Of a DNA stretch of 64,000 nt, positions 54,788-64,000 are shown piece after piece; position 1 is the stretch's first letter, and every line of letters begins with the position of its first letter. The stretch lies in contig NZ_CP032482.1 of the NCBI RefSeq assembly GCF_003600645.1, positions 3,906,001 through 3,970,000 on the forward strand. Reading direction: 5' to 3'. Source of the stretch: Yersinia rochesterensis (lineage in GTDB: Bacteria > Pseudomonadota > Gammaproteobacteria > Enterobacterales > Enterobacteriaceae). The notes under the pieces are model-generated. The model was not told where the DNA came from. It worked only from the letters and a program-made list of their open reading frames with translations, and made no database searches. The position numbers were made by a program, and so were the translations under genes.

Positions 54788-56194
54788 CTATTCGTCGTCG
54801 TATTGCGGGCCGGCATAATTATCAAAGCGCGACCATTGACCATTAAACTTCAGTCGGACAGAACCGATCGGGCCGTTACGCTGTTTACCCAAAATAATTT
54901 GCGCAATCCCTTTTTCATCACTGTTTTCGTGATAAACCTCATCACGATAAATAAACATGATTAAGTCAGCATCCTGCTCAATAGAACCTGATTCACGTAA
55001 GTCGGAGTTGACCGGCCGTTTATCGGCACGTTGCTCCAAACTACGGTTAAGCTGAGACAGCGCCACCACCGGCACTTGTAGCTCTTTTGCCAATGCTTTC
55101 AGGGAACGTGAGATTTCGGCGATTTCCAAGGTGCGGTTATCCGAAAGCGACGGCACCCGCATCAATTGCAGGTAGTCGATCATAATCAAGCTCAACCCGC
55201 CGTGTTCGCGGAAAATACGCCGCGCACGGGAACGCACTTCAGTCGGGGTCAGGCCGGAGGAGTCATCGATGTACATATTGCGCTTTTCCATCAATATGCC
55301 CATGGTGCTGGAAATCCGCGCCCAATCCTCATCATCAAGCTGGCCGGTACGAATGCGGGTCTGATCGACATGTGATAAGGACGCCAACATACGCATCATT
55401 ATCTGATCGCCGGGCATTTCCAAACTGAAGATTAATACCGGTTTTTCCTGCATCATCGCGGCGTTTTCACATAAGTTCATCGCAAAGGTGGTTTTCCCCA
55501 TTGATGGACGCGCGGCGACAATGATCAAATCCGACTTTTGCAGCCCGGCGGTCTTTTTATCGAGGTCAGTAAAACCGGTCGAAACCCCGGTAACACCATC
55601 ATGTGGCCGCTGATAAAGCTGTTCGATCCGCGCGACTGTAGCTTCGAGGATCTGATCGACACTTTTCGGCCCTTCATCTTTACTGGCGCGGCTTTCGGCA
55701 ATTTGGAATACTTTAGATTCCGCCAGATCCAGCAGATCTTCACTGCTACGCCCTTGCGGATCATAGCCGGCATCAGCAATTTCATTAGCCACCGAGATCA
55801 TTTCACGGACGACTGCACGTTCGCGGACGATATCAGCATAAGCCCCGATATTCGCGGCACTTGGCGTATTTTTTGATAACTCGGCCAGATAGGCAAAGCC
55901 CCCCACCGAATCCAAATCACCTTTTTGCTCGAGCGATTCGGACAAGGTGATCAAGTCGATCGGCTTGCTATTTTCCAGCAAGCGCTGCATTTCAGTAAAG
56001 ATCCGGCGATGTGGGCGGCTGAAAAAATCATTGCTGGCTACGCGCTCAGAGACGTTATCCCAGCGCTCATTATCCAGCATCAAACCGCCCAACACGGACT
56101 GCTCTGCCTCCAGCGAATGAGGCGGGAGTTTCAGCCCTTCCATCTGGCGATCGCGTGGCTCTGTCATCTTGTTGGTTGGTTTTTTTGCTGCCAT
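54788..56194 (-). CDS. dnaB: Replicative DNA helicase DnaB
   Basis: 468 residues; hexameric 5'-3' helicase of the replisome. N-terminal primase-binding domain (about 25-130), linker, RecA-like motor with Walker A VAARPSMGKTTFAMNL and Walker B LIMIDYLQLMRVP, and LSQLNRSLEQRADKRPVNSD. Ends FDNYAGPQYDDE, as in E. coli. The stop is at the edge of an ERIC element. Divergent from qorA. Confidence 0.98.
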   Translation of the reverse strand: MAAKKPTNKMTEPRDRQMEGLKLPPHSLEAEQSVLGGLMLDNERWDNVSERVASNDFFSRPHRRIFTEMQRLLENSKPIDLITLSESLEQKGDLDSVGGFAYLAELSKNTPSAANIGAYADIVRERAVVREMISVANEIADAGYDPQGRSSEDLLDLAESKVFQIAESRASKDEGPKSVDQILEATVARIEQLYQRPHDGVTGVSTGFTDLDKKTAGLQKSDLIIVAARPSMGKTTFAMNLCENAAMMQEKPVLIFSLEMPGDQIMMRMLASLSHVDQTRIRTGQLDDEDWARISSTMGILMEKRNMYIDDSSGLTPTEVRSRARRIFREHGGLSLIMIDYLQLMRVPSLSDNRTLEIAEISRSLKALAKELQVPVVALSQLNRSLEQRADKRPVNSDLRESGSIEQDADLIMFIYRDEVYHENSDEKGIAQIILGKQRNGPIGSVRLKFNGQWSRFDNYAGPQYDDE

Positions 56195-56380
56195 GAAAAG
56201 TGCTCTTTACCTCTGTTGCGATAGGATAATTGTAACGATAGGAAAATAGTGCCGCCTAGTATACGCGATGATACCCGATGGGTAATTATGAATTCCCTAT
56301 TACTTATCGGTATTAGCAAGAAGTGGGCACCTCGTGTAGAACTCTGTAAGGTGAAAATACACTTATTGTGAGGAGCTAAC

Positions 56381-57364
56381 ATGGCAAAGCATATTCAATT
56401 TAGCATCCCTGGCGGGCCGGAAGTATTGCAATACCTTGATTTCACGCCGGTGAACCCTGCGGCACATGAAGTTCAGGTAGAAAACAAAGCTATTGGGATT
56501 AACTATATTGATACCTATGTTCGTACCGGACTCTATCCACCGCCACAGTTCCCCAGCGGCTTAGGGAGTGAGGCTGCCGGGTTGGTCACCAAAGTCGGTT
56601 CGGCGGTTAACACGATAAAAGTCGGTGACCGAGTAGTATACGCCCAATCAGCCCTTGGCGCTTACAGCGAAGTCCATAATGTCGACGCGAATAAAATCGC
56701 CCTGCTCCCTGCGGAAATCTCTTTCGAACAAGCTGCGGCCTCTTTTCTTAAGGGGCTGACAGTGCAGTATTTATTACGCCAAACCCATGAAATCAAACCC
56801 GGCGAAGTATTCTTATTCCACGCGGCGGCAGGCGGTGTCGGGTTGATAGCCTGCCAATGGGCAAAAGCTTTGGGTGCAAAACTGATTGGCACCGTCGGCT
56901 CCGATGAAAAAGCTGAATTGGCAAAATCCAAGGGAGCTTGGGCCACCATAAACTATCGCACCGAAAATATCGCCGAGCGAGTGGCGGAGCTGACCAATGG
57001 TGAAAAAGTGGGTGTGGTATATGATTCGGTTGGGAAAAGTACCTGGTTGGATTCGCTTAATAGCCTTAAACGCAGAGGGTTGATGGTGAGCTTTGGTAAT
57101 GCCTCTGGCCCAGTAACCGGGGTAGACCTTGCCATACTCAACCAAAAAGGCTCACTGTTTGTGACTCGCGCTTCCTTAAACGCCTATGTGACTAATCGGC
57201 AAGAGTTGGAAAGTGCTAGCCGTGAGCTATTCTCATTAATTATCAGTGGTGACATTAGTGTGGATGTTGCTAAAGCCCAACAATTCCCGCTAAGTGATGC
57301 TCGCCGTGCCCATAAAATATTAGAAAGCCGCCAGACAACCGGCTCCAGTCTGTTGATCCCTTAA
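56381..57364 (+). CDS. qorA: NADPH:quinone oxidoreductase QorA
   Basis: 327 residues, zeta-crystallin-type medium-chain reductase. N-terminal GroES-like domain (IGINYIDTYVRTGLYPPP), Rossmann motif HAAAGGVGLIACQWAKALG, NADPH site near SDEKAELAKSKGA. Zinc ligands absent, as expected. Divergent from dnaB as in E. coli. Start after GAGGAGCTAAC. Confidence 0.95.
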   Translation: MAKHIQFSIPGGPEVLQYLDFTPVNPAAHEVQVENKAIGINYIDTYVRTGLYPPPQFPSGLGSEAAGLVTKVGSAVNTIKVGDRVVYAQSALGAYSEVHNVDANKIALLPAEISFEQAAASFLKGLTVQYLLRQTHEIKPGEVFLFHAAAGGVGLIACQWAKALGAKLIGTVGSDEKAELAKSKGAWATINYRTENIAERVAELTNGEKVGVVYDSVGKSTWLDSLNSLKRRGLMVSFGNASGPVTGVDLAILNQKGSLFVTRASLNAYVTNRQELESASRELFSLIISGDISVDVAKAQQFPLSDARRAHKILESRQTTGSSLLIP

Positions 57365-57546
57365 TTTCCTGCTGCAATAATGGATAATAAATATTATTAT
57401 CCATTATAAATTATTAAAAAGTTATTTTTTTATTATTTTCAGACCGCTGACTACTGAAGCCCAATTGCTCTGATTGCATTATCTATATACTCTCAATGTG
57501 TAATACTGAAGCAACATTATTCATTACATATACTGAGGTTTTAATT

Positions 57547-57873
57547 ATGCATGATTCAGAAATTAATAGAGATATAAAAACACTATTGAATGCTTTTTAT
57601 TGCGATAATAAAATTAACAATGAAGAATTCCAAATACTGCGAGATTTCGCTGATCAAAAATTTGATTTGTTACTTGATAAATTCAATAAAAACAATAATA
57701 TGTCAGCATTTCAAAAATCTGCTGATGTTACCGTTCAATTGATGCAACAAAGTTTTTTTGATGTAAAAGAAAAATGTCAAAATGAAGAAGATAAGAAGTT
57801 GGCCCAAGAAGCATTTGTCGCACAAATAGTTTATATTATCGCCAACTACAATCGATTTTTTACTAACCTTTAA
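57547..57873 (+). CDS. Unrecognised small acidic protein, 108 residues
   Basis: MHDSEINRDIKTLLNAFYCD.., helical throughout, Asn/Lys/Asp-rich, ending IVYIIANYNRFFTNL. TGAGG lies upstream of ATG at 57547; an open extension to 57496 is rejected. The coding sequence is far more AT-rich than qorA or pspG, suggesting acquisition. I do not recognise a family; the short helical acidic form would suit an immunity protein or a small regulator, but nothing nearby supports either. A terminator follows at 57991. Confidence 0.7.
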   Translation: MHDSEINRDIKTLLNAFYCDNKINNEEFQILRDFADQKFDLLLDKFNKNNNMSAFQKSADVTVQLMQQSFFDVKEKCQNEEDKKLAQEAFVAQIVYIIANYNRFFTNL

Positions 57874-57990
57874 TATTAGTGATTGAACCTTTCATTTATG
57901 TCGTTAAATTATTCAATATTTTGACTCTTAATTATTTGATATTTTATATACTGAGTATCTAATCATCTATCTTACGCTATAAAAGTAAGA

Positions 57991-58024
57991 ATCAGAGCCT
58001 CTATTATTCGAGGCTCTGATTTTA
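57991..58024 (+). terminator. Terminator after the 108-residue gene
   Basis: ATCAGAGCCTC-TATTATTC-GAGGCTCTGAT followed by TTTACTG, 11-bp perfect stem. Confidence 0.7.
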
Positions 58025-58064
58025 CTGTTTCATTGATGCATTTGTAGGGGTACGGCTAGGTATT

Positions 58065-58127
58065 CTGTCAGAGCCATGTTCACTTAAATGAACCTGCCGT
58101 TTATACGGCTATTTTTACCTCTGACAG
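58065..58127. other. Three-way-junction inverted-repeat structure
   Basis: Closing stem CTGTCAGAG (58065-58073) / CTCTGACAG (58119-58127) enclosing two hairpins, GTTCA-CTTAAA-TGAAC (58078-58093) and GCCGT-TTAT-ACGGC (58096-58109). A further hairpin, TTAGGAAAA / TTTTCCTAA, lies at about 58179-58202. Either a small RNA or a miniature palindromic element; the rest of 57874-58258 has no gene. Confidence 0.5.
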
Positions 58128-58258
58128 GGATGAAAATGTGATAACAAATCGTGTTGGGTAGCATCCTAGCAAGCCCGTTTAGGAAAAAACACGTTTTCCT
58201 AACAATTCATGCAACTAAACTTTCAGCCTGTGATCACTCCCGCAAGAAAGCAAAATAA

Positions 58259-58477
58259 TCAGTAGCGGCGTATTACCGGTTTCTGCATTGAGCACCAGAT
58301 CCAGACCACCACCACGGCTAAAATCAACCATGGCAACAACTTAATCATCATCACAAATAAGCCGCCCAACATCATAAAAGCAGCGGCCACCAATAATGCA
58401 GCGAAGATACCCAACAAGGAGATGCCGGTTGCCATCAACATGATGAAAAAACCGATAACAAAGAAAATTTCTAACAT
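58259..58477 (-). CDS. pspG: Phage-shock protein G
   Basis: 72 residues, two or three hydrophobic segments, MLEIFFVIGFFIMLMATGIS and IKLLPWLILAVVVVW. PspG is the unlinked member of the PspF/sigma-54 envelope-stress regulon. It is slightly shorter at the C-terminus than in E. coli. A matching sigma-54 promoter lies upstream (58572). GGAGCC precedes the ATG. Confidence 0.92.
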   Translation of the reverse strand: MLEIFFVIGFFIMLMATGISLLGIFAALLVAAAFMMLGGLFVMMIKLLPWLILAVVVVWIWCSMQKPVIRRY

Positions 58478-58571
58478 GGCTGGCTCCTTAATTGCTGTTT
58501 AATCCCCTGTAAATGCATCACTTACACAGTGATCTCGACAGAGATTTTATCAACGGTTTACCAAGATACAG

Positions 58572-58587
58572 TACAAGAAACGTGCCA
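58572..58587 (-). promoter_or_regulatory. Sigma-54 promoter of pspG
   Basis: Minus strand TGGCACGTTTCTTGTA: TGGCACG-N4-TTGTA against consensus TGGCACG-N4-TTGCA, about 100 bp before the pspG start. PspF sites should lie just upstream (about 58600-58640); I did not identify them. Confidence 0.8.
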
Positions 58588-58631
58588 ACCCAGAGCAAGC
58601 AGATAACATATTGAATTTATTACTTATAGAC

Positions 58632-58663
58632 AAAAAATTGCCTGCCAGGGAAATAGGCAGGCA
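58632..58663 (-). terminator. Terminator after dusA
   Basis: Minus strand TGCCTGCC-TATTTCCCT-GGCAGGCA followed by ATTTTTTG. Confidence 0.8.
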
Positions 58664-58694
58664 TGGTCAATTTCGCTAACTTGTAGTTAATTTA

Positions 58695-59726
58695 TTACAG
58701 TGAACTGTGCTGCGGGCGGATGACCAGCGCTAGCGCCTGTTCTACCACAGATACATCAGCACCGGGCTTATGCGCATTTTCACTCAGATGACGACGCCAT
58801 TGGCGCGCGCCAGGAATTCCCTGGAAAATACCCAGAATATGGCGGGTTATATGGCCTAGATAAGCGCCGCGTGACAGCTCTTGTTCAATGTAAGGATAAA
58901 GCGCTTCGATGGCTTTCACACTGTCAACCACTGGCGCATTCGGATCAAACAGTTCGCGATCCACTTGGGTCAAAATGCTGGGGTTTTGGTAAGCTTCGCG
59001 CCCCATCATCACCCCATCAAGATGCTTGAGATGTTCTTTGGCTTCAGCCAGCGTTTTGACCCCACCATTAATGGCAATGGTCAGTGCCGGGAAATCACGT
59101 TTAAGCTGATAAACTCGCTCATAATCCAGTGGCGGTACTTCGCGATTTTCTTTCGGGCTGAGTCCTGAAAGCCAAGCTTTACGAGCATGAATAGTGAAAA
59201 TATCACACTCACCACGGCCTGCGACGGTTTGCACGAATTCACACAAGAACTCATAGCTATCCAACTCATCAATACCAATGCGGGTTTTCACCGTTACCGG
59301 AATAGAAACCACATCACGCATTGCTTTAATGCAATCAGCGACCAGATTGGCCTCCGCCATCAGGCAAGCCCCAAAACGGCCATTTTGCACCCGATCAGAG
59401 GGGCAACCGACATTAAGATTTATTTCATTATACCCACGAAGCTCTGCCTGTTTGGCACAATGCGCTAAGGCCTGCGGATCACTGCCACCCAGCTGTAATG
59501 CCACGGGATGGTCTTGCTCACTATAAGCCAGATAATCCCCTTTGCCGTGGATAATGGCACCGGTGGTCACCATTTCGGTGTACAACAAAGTCTGTTTAGT
59601 TAACAAGCGATGGAAATAACGGCAATGGCGATCTGTCCAGTCGAGCATCGGCGCGACGGAAAAACGTTGCAGGGGATAACTTGGCTTTTCGGCCTGAGTG
59701 CTGGAAAAAGTCTGAGCTTCGTGCAT
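58695..59726 (-). CDS. dusA: tRNA-dihydrouridine synthase A
   Basis: 343 residues; FMN enzyme for dihydrouridine 20/20a in tRNA. Motifs: [16 protein letters not shown], catalytic cysteine in [52 protein letters not shown]. Synteny zur-dusA-pspG as in E. coli. dusA is a known integration site of other mobile elements, but here the gene is intact and no att repeat is seen. Confidence 0.96.
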   Translation of the reverse strand: MHEAQTFSSTQAEKPSYPLQRFSVAPMLDWTDRHCRYFHRLLTKQTLLYTEMVTTGAIIHGKGDYLAYSEQDHPVALQLGGSDPQALAHCAKQAELRGYNEINLNVGCPSDRVQNGRFGACLMAEANLVADCIKAMRDVVSIPVTVKTRIGIDELDSYEFLCEFVQTVAGRGECDIFTIHARKAWLSGLSPKENREVPPLDYERVYQLKRDFPALTIAINGGVKTLAEAKEHLKHLDGVMMGREAYQNPSILTQVDRELFDPNAPVVDSVKAIEALYPYIEQELSRGAYLGHITRHILGIFQGIPGARQWRRHLSENAHKPGADVSVVEQALALVIRPQHSSL

Positions 59727-59996
59727 TTACTGTGGTTTCATCGGTTATGACTGCATCAATTGCCCATTGATATTACTTATTGAGCAAACTAAACAATGGG
59801 AAGGAATCAGGGATTATAACATAGAACTTTACGATGACTGCCTGAGTGATAGTTGTAGCGCAAAGAGTGAAAATTTACCGCTAACTGCTGCGACTTGCCA
59901 AAATATTGACACTCCGTGGCTCCTCATTTTTTCATCTATCGGCGATTATTAGTAAATATGATAAAATCGATACTATTCGAATGCTGCGGGATGTAT

Positions 59997-60509
59997 ATGA
60001 TGAACCCTATCAATCAGGAAAAGCTGCTTGCCCAGGCGGAGAGCCTGTGCCAACAACGTAACGTCCGCCTGACACCGCAACGTCTTGAAGTATTACGATT
60101 AATGGCACAGCAGCCCGGTGCAATCAGCGCTTATGACCTGTTAGATCTGCTGCGTATTTCTGAGCCGCAAGCAAAACCACCCACAGTTTATCGCGCTTTG
60201 GATTTCTTGTTGGAACAAGGGTTTATTCACCGCGTAGAATCAGCGAACAGCTATGTGTTGTGTCATCATTTTGAAGAACCAACTCATACTTCTGCGCTTT
60301 TTATCTGCGATCGCTGCAAGATTGTGACAGAACGCACCACAGTCGGCATCGAAGAAGCCTTGGCGCTGTTAGCAAAACAGTCGGGTTTTACCCTACGTCA
60401 TAGTGTGGTTGAGGCTCATGGTTTATGTGCGGAATGTGGAGAAGTTGAAGCCTGTGAAAGTCATGAACATTGTGACCACGACCATTCTATTGTGACGAAA
60501 AAGAAATAA
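59997..60509 (+). CDS. zur: Zinc uptake regulator Zur (Fur family)
   Basis: 170 residues from ATG at 59997 (a second ATG follows directly at 60000); longer open extension upstream is not Zur-like. Winged helix RNVRLTPQRLEVLRLMAQ and PPTVYRALDFLLEQG; structural zinc cysteines CDRCKIV and CAECGEVEACESHEHC; His-rich end CDHDHS. Represses zinc importers in the presence of zinc. Divergent from dusA. The 60510-60820 gap downstream has an AAACTGTCGC / GGCGGCAGTTT hairpin and no gene. Confidence 0.94.
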   Translation: MMNPINQEKLLAQAESLCQQRNVRLTPQRLEVLRLMAQQPGAISAYDLLDLLRISEPQAKPPTVYRALDFLLEQGFIHRVESANSYVLCHHFEEPTHTSALFICDRCKIVTERTTVGIEEALALLAKQSGFTLRHSVVEAHGLCAECGEVEACESHEHCDHDHSIVTKKK

Positions 60510-60820
60510 CCTTCTGGTGATAAAATCAAACTGTCGCTAGAAAGGCGGCAGTTTCGAAGGGAACCCACTTATAAAAAATTTACCGCCTATATCCAATATA
60601 ATGGATGCGGTTCATAATATATAGAATAGGTGGAGAGTAATAAAGTATAAATAAGACACTTCCTTGTGTCCATATCGATATAAATACAGGAGTAGCAGAA
60701 CATCCTCATTAAAATAATCATCACTCTACGAATAGAATGTGCCATTTAATAAAATGCATTCTGAAAAATGAGAGCCCCGATAGATTTATATCAATATCAG
60801 TTTAAATCCATTTAACGCTG

Positions 60821-61030
60821 TTACCAGCGATATTTACTGTGGTCTTCCCAGGCTTTAACTTCTTTCTCGGCTTGCTCTTTCTGATAGCCGTATTTCTCCT
60901 GGATTTTACCCACCAACTGGTCACGCTTACCTTCAATGACGGTCAGGTCATCATCAGTCAGCTTGCCCCAATTCTCTTTAACTTTACCTTTAAACTGCTT
61001 CCAGTTACCGTCGACTTGATCTTTATTCAT
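60821..61030 (-). CDS. yjbJ: CsbD family stress protein YjbJ
   Basis: 69 residues, MNKDQVDGNWKQFKGKVKEN.., then KLTDDDLTVIEGKRDQLVGK and YGYQKEQAEKEVKAW. Highly expressed stress/stationary-phase protein of unknown function. In E. coli dinF lies between lexA and yjbJ; here the 61031-61388 gap has no gene, only AT-rich DNA and the lexA terminator. Confidence 0.95.
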   Translation of the reverse strand: MNKDQVDGNWKQFKGKVKENWGKLTDDDLTVIEGKRDQLVGKIQEKYGYQKEQAEKEVKAWEDHSKYRW

Positions 61031-61344
61031 AATATCTCCGTTACCTTAAGATTCGTCAGTTTATTTAATTCAACACGGTAAGTATATTTACTCCCTAAAA
61101 ACAAATTTAATTTAAATGAGTTATTCACAGTCATAATTTAAATTAAATATTGTTGCTTCGCTTACCGTATGAATAACTATAGCAAAGGATACTGACAATT
61201 AAAGTAAGGTTAATATTAATCACTGTCATCATAGCAATAAACAGGAAATAAAAACTCGTAATTTTCAGTTAAAACAGCAATTAATAAGTTATTATCAGAA
61301 TATTCTCAAACTAGATTGAGTTAAGTATTAGAGGAATTAAATGC

Positions 61345-61376
61345 TTTATATACCCTTCCATTGAAGGGTATATAAA
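61345..61376 (-). terminator. Hairpin after lexA
   Basis: TTTATATACCCTTC-CATT-GAAGGGTATATAAA, 14-bp perfect stem 13 bases beyond the lexA stop; AT-rich base instead of a T tract. Confidence 0.6.
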
Positions 61377-61388
61377 TAAACGTTAAAA

Positions 61389-61997
61389 TCAGATCCAGTC
61401 GCCATTGCGGATGACACCAACAGCCAAACCTTCAATAGTGAAACTTTGCTCACGCAGATCGACAACAATCGGCTGAAACTCACTATTTTCTGGGAGAAGT
61501 TGTACGATATTACCTTGTTTTTTCAAACGTTTTACCGTCACTTCATCATCAATTCGCGCAACAACCACTTGCCCATTACGCACATCTTGAGTCTTATGTA
61601 CCGCCAATAAGTCACCGTCCAGAATACCGATATCTCTCATCGACATCCCATTAACCCGCAACAAAAAATCTGCACTCGGCTTAAACATGGAAGGATCAAC
61701 TTTGTAATGCCCTTCGATATGTTGTTGGGCTAACAGCGGCTCACCTGCGGCAACCCGACCAATCAGTGGCAGGCCATCTTCTTCTTCCATCAATAAACGG
61801 ATACCACGGGAAGCGCCGGAAACAATCTCAATAACGCCCTTACGGGCCAGTGCTTTTAAATGCTCTTCAGCGGCGTTAGGAGAGCGAAACCCCAGACGCT
61901 GCGCAATTTCGGCACGGGTCGGTGGCATACCTGTTTGCGCTAGGTGGTCGCGCACCAGGTCATAAACCTCTTGCTGTCTGGTAGTAAGTGCTTTCAT
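61389..61997 (-). CDS. lexA: LexA, SOS repressor
   Basis: 202 residues. Winged helix-turn-helix 1-70 ([20 protein letters not shown]), self-cleavage site A84-G85 in RVAAGEPL, catalytic S119 in VNGMSMRD and K156 in [11 protein letters not shown]. Two SOS boxes upstream (62006 and 62027) show autoregulation. Genome order dgkA-lexA is conserved, but dinF is missing downstream. Confidence 0.98.
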   Translation of the reverse strand: MKALTTRQQEVYDLVRDHLAQTGMPPTRAEIAQRLGFRSPNAAEEHLKALARKGVIEIVSGASRGIRLLMEEEDGLPLIGRVAAGEPLLAQQHIEGHYKVDPSMFKPSADFLLRVNGMSMRDIGILDGDLLAVHKTQDVRNGQVVVARIDDEVTVKRLKKQGNIVQLLPENSEFQPIVVDLREQSFTIEGLAVGVIRNGDWI

Positions 61998-62005
61998 TCC
62001 GCCCC

Positions 62006-62042
62006 CTGTTTGTTTATACAGTCTTGCTGTGAGTATATACAG
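62006..62042 (-). promoter_or_regulatory. Two LexA boxes of lexA
   Basis: CTGTTTGTTTATACAG (62006-62021) and CTGTGAGTATATACAG (62027-62042), both CTG-N10-CAG, spaced 21 bp centre to centre as in E. coli lexA. Confidence 0.92.
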
Positions 62043-62113
62043 GTAAGCAGGTATTGGGAACCAAAGAGTGAATAAAAACAGGGATTAATCACTGTTTACA
62101 TCAACAGCATTGA

Positions 62114-62482
62114 TTAACCAGCATGTTGCCAAAGCACAGTTATCCATATAAATAGCGCCAACAAGATGGCCAGAGACACGGCGGCAGAGCCCATATCTTT
62201 AGCCCGGCCTGATAGTTCGTGGAATTCACTGCCGATGCGGTCCACCACGGCTTCGATGGCACTATTAATGATTTCGATAATAATCACTAAAACAACACTG
62301 CCAATCAATAAAATCCGTGTGATTGCATCTACATCCAGCCAGAAGGCCAGTATGATAGCGAGTATGGCGGCCACCATTTCTTGCCGAAATGCGGCTTCAT
62401 TTTTCCAAGCTGCGGTTAAGCCTTTAACAGAATAACCCGCTGCTTTATAGATTCGGATTAACCCTGTTGATTGGTTCGCCAT
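62114..62482 (-). CDS. dgkA: Diacylglycerol kinase
   Basis: 122 residues, three membrane segments; recycles diacylglycerol from membrane-derived oligosaccharide synthesis to phosphatidic acid. Motifs: KGLTAAWKNEAAFRQEM near the N-terminus and active-site EIINSAIEAVVDRIGSEFHE. Divergent from plsB as in E. coli. Full length. Confidence 0.96.
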   Translation of the reverse strand: MANQSTGLIRIYKAAGYSVKGLTAAWKNEAAFRQEMVAAILAIILAFWLDVDAITRILLIGSVVLVIIIEIINSAIEAVVDRIGSEFHELSGRAKDMGSAAVSLAILLALFIWITVLWQHAG

Positions 62483-62608
62483 ATTTTATTGCCTTTATCT
62501 TAAGTTAATGATGATTTTTGCCGTTTTCTGTTGTCTCATCACCACAGATCTCAAAACCACTTTCTGGTATCCTTGCGACGAATTGCTAACAAGAGGCTTC
62601 ATGTAGTT

Positions 62609-64000
62609 ATGTCAGGTTGGCGTAAAATATATTATAAGTTGTTGAATTTACCACTTAAACTGTTGGTAAAAAGCAAGGTTATTCCGGCAGATCCTGTGAC
62701 TGAGTTAGGGTTAGACCCGTCTCGTCCTATTCTGTACGTTTTACCTTACAATTCTAAGGCTGATTTGCTGACTTTGCGAGCGCAATGTCTGGCGCAGGAT
62801 CTGCCCGACCCATTGATTCCATTGGAAATCGATGGCGTAAGCCTTCCCAGCCATGTCTTTATCGATAACGGCCCGCGGGTGTTTCGCTATTACGCCCCGA
62901 AACAGGAGTCGGTCAAGCTATTCCACGATTATCTGGATCTGCATCGCAATAATCCGGAGCTGGATATCCAAATGCTGCCGGTCTCGGTAATGTTTGGCCG
63001 CTCTCCGGGGCGTGAAGGCCATGGTACGCCACATCTGCGCGTGCTAAACGGCGTGCAGAAATTCTTTGCTGTATTGTGGCTGGGCCGCGATAGTTTTGTG
63101 CGCTTTTCGACCACGGTATCACTGCGTCGAATGGCCAGTGAGCATGGTACCGATAAAACCATCGCCCATAAATTGGCACGCGTAGCGCGGATGCATTTCT
63201 CGCGTCAGCGGTTAGCTGCGGTTGGCCCGAGCCTACCGGCCCGTCAGGATTTGTTCAAAAAACTGTTAACGTCCAAAGCAATTGAAAAAGCAGTCGCCGA
63301 TGAAGCGCGAACCAAAAAAATCTCTCACGAGAAAGCGCAACAAAACGCCATTACGCTAATGGAAGAAATAGCCGCCGACTTCTCTTATGAAGCTGTGCGT
63401 CTGTCCGACCGAGTCTTGAGCTGGACGTGGAACCGTTTGTATCAGGGCATCAATGTCCACAATGCAGAGCGCGTGCGGCAATTGGCACAAGATGGCCATG
63501 AAATCGTCTATGTGCCTTGCCATCGCAGCCATATGGACTATCTGCTGCTCTCCTATGTGCTTTATCATCAAGGGCTGGTGCCGCCGCATATTGCTGCCGG
63601 TATTAACTTGAATTTCTGGCCAGCTGGCCCGATTTTCCGCCGTCTGGGTGCGTTCTTTATTCGCCGTACCTTTAAAGGCAATAAACTTTATTCAACTGTG
63701 TTTCGTGAATATCTGGGCGAATTATTCACCCGTGGTTATTCAGTGGAATACTTTGTTGAAGGTGGGCGCTCACGGACTGGCCGCCTGCTGGAGCCTAAAA
63801 CCGGCACACTGTCGATGACAATACAGGCCATGTTGCGTGGCGGTTCGCGCCCAATCACCTTAGTGCCGATTTATATCGGCTACGAACATGTGATGGAAGT
63901 GGGAACTTACGCCAAAGAATTACGTGGCGCGACCAAAGAGAAAGAGAGCCTGTTGCAGATGCTGCGGGGCTTGCGCAAGCTGCGTAATCTCGGCCAGGGC
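62609..64000 (+). CDS. plsB: Glycerol-3-phosphate acyltransferase PlsB, partial (C-terminus outside window)
   Basis: First 464 codons of about 820. Acylates sn-1 of glycerol-3-phosphate, the first step of phospholipid synthesis. Start [20 protein letters not shown] at 62609; the ATG at 62601 runs straight into a stop. HX4D catalytic motif in [12 protein letters not shown] (about residue 305), then [20 protein letters not shown] and [18 protein letters not shown]. Open to the end of the window. Confidence 0.95.
   Translation, partial: MSGWRKIYYKLLNLPLKLLVKSKVIPADPVTELGLDPSRPILYVLPYNSKADLLTLRAQCLAQDLPDPLIPLEIDGVSLPSHVFIDNGPRVFRYYAPKQESVKLFHDYLDLHRNNPELDIQMLPVSVMFGRSPGREGHGTPHLRVLNGVQKFFAVLWLGRDSFVRFSTTVSLRRMASEHGTDKTIAHKLARVARMHFSRQRLAAVGPSLPARQDLFKKLLTSKAIEKAVADEARTKKISHEKAQQNAITLMEEIAADFSYEAVRLSDRVLSWTWNRLYQGINVHNAERVRQLAQDGHEIVYVPCHRSHMDYLLLSYVLYHQGLVPPHIAAGINLNFWPAGPIFRRLGAFFIRRTFKGNKLYSTVFREYLGELFTRGYSVEYFVEGGRSRTGRLLEPKTGTLSMTIQAMLRGGSRPITLVPIYIGYEHVMEVGTYAKELRGATKEKESLLQMLRGLRKLRNLGQG

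Noticed and set aside
58695..59726. dusA as an integration site for a mobile element
   Set aside because: dusA is a known target of some integrases, but the gene is intact here and no integrase or direct repeat is nearby.

Overview
The window is chromosomal DNA from a Yersinia, most likely the Y. enterocolitica group. The evidence is strong E. coli-like synteny with Yersinia-type proteins, ERIC elements, and a tandem pair of cspA-type cold-shock genes of the kind known in Y. enterocolitica. The species call is inference; the genus is well supported by gene content and order.

Layout. Positions 1-14.3 kb are conserved core: mreC (partial), mreB, csrD, acuI, msrPQ, aroQ-accBC, yhdT-panF, prmA and dusB-fis. 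From 14,241 to 30,313 a foreign element is inserted exactly at the 3' end of fis, bounded by 49-bp direct repeats with one mismatch. From 30.3 to 47.7 kb there is variable Yersinia DNA: a diguanylate cyclase, slyB, two cspA-type genes, an IS4/IS10-group insertion sequence, a DASS transporter, lpxP, a PqaA-like secreted protein, cidAB with a LysR regulator, yjcE, ghxP, a GST, and a hipB with a wrecked hipA. From 47.7 kb to the end it is core again: ssb/uvrA, yjbR, tyrB-alr-dnaB, qorA, pspG, dusA, zur, yjbJ, lexA, dgkA and plsB (partial).

The most interesting system is the 16-kb element. It carries a P4-type integrase, an AlpA-like regulator, a P4-alpha-type primase-helicase beside an array of TTGGTAGAT iterons, and a complete HK97-type head and packaging module: capsid, protease, portal, head closure, connector, HNH nuclease, small and large terminase. 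It has no lysis genes and no tail operon. The late genes run capsid first and terminase last, the reverse of ordinary phages. This matches the capsid-forming phage-inducible chromosomal islands (cf-PICIs), satellites that make their own heads and take tails from a helper. Unusually, this one ends with a lambda gpI-like tail-assembly gene and an OB-fold/SSB-like gene, and it carries an unrecognised 299-residue protein next to the integrase.

Other points of note: five operator-like inverted repeats at an exact 27-bp period in front of an orphan hipB; covarying hairpins in the 3' regions of both cspA-type genes; the IS inserted into the terminator of the second cspA gene; a structured leader before lpxP; a three-way-junction structure between qorA and pspG; and ERIC elements touching regulatory or coding boundaries at yhdT, ssb/uvrA and dnaB.
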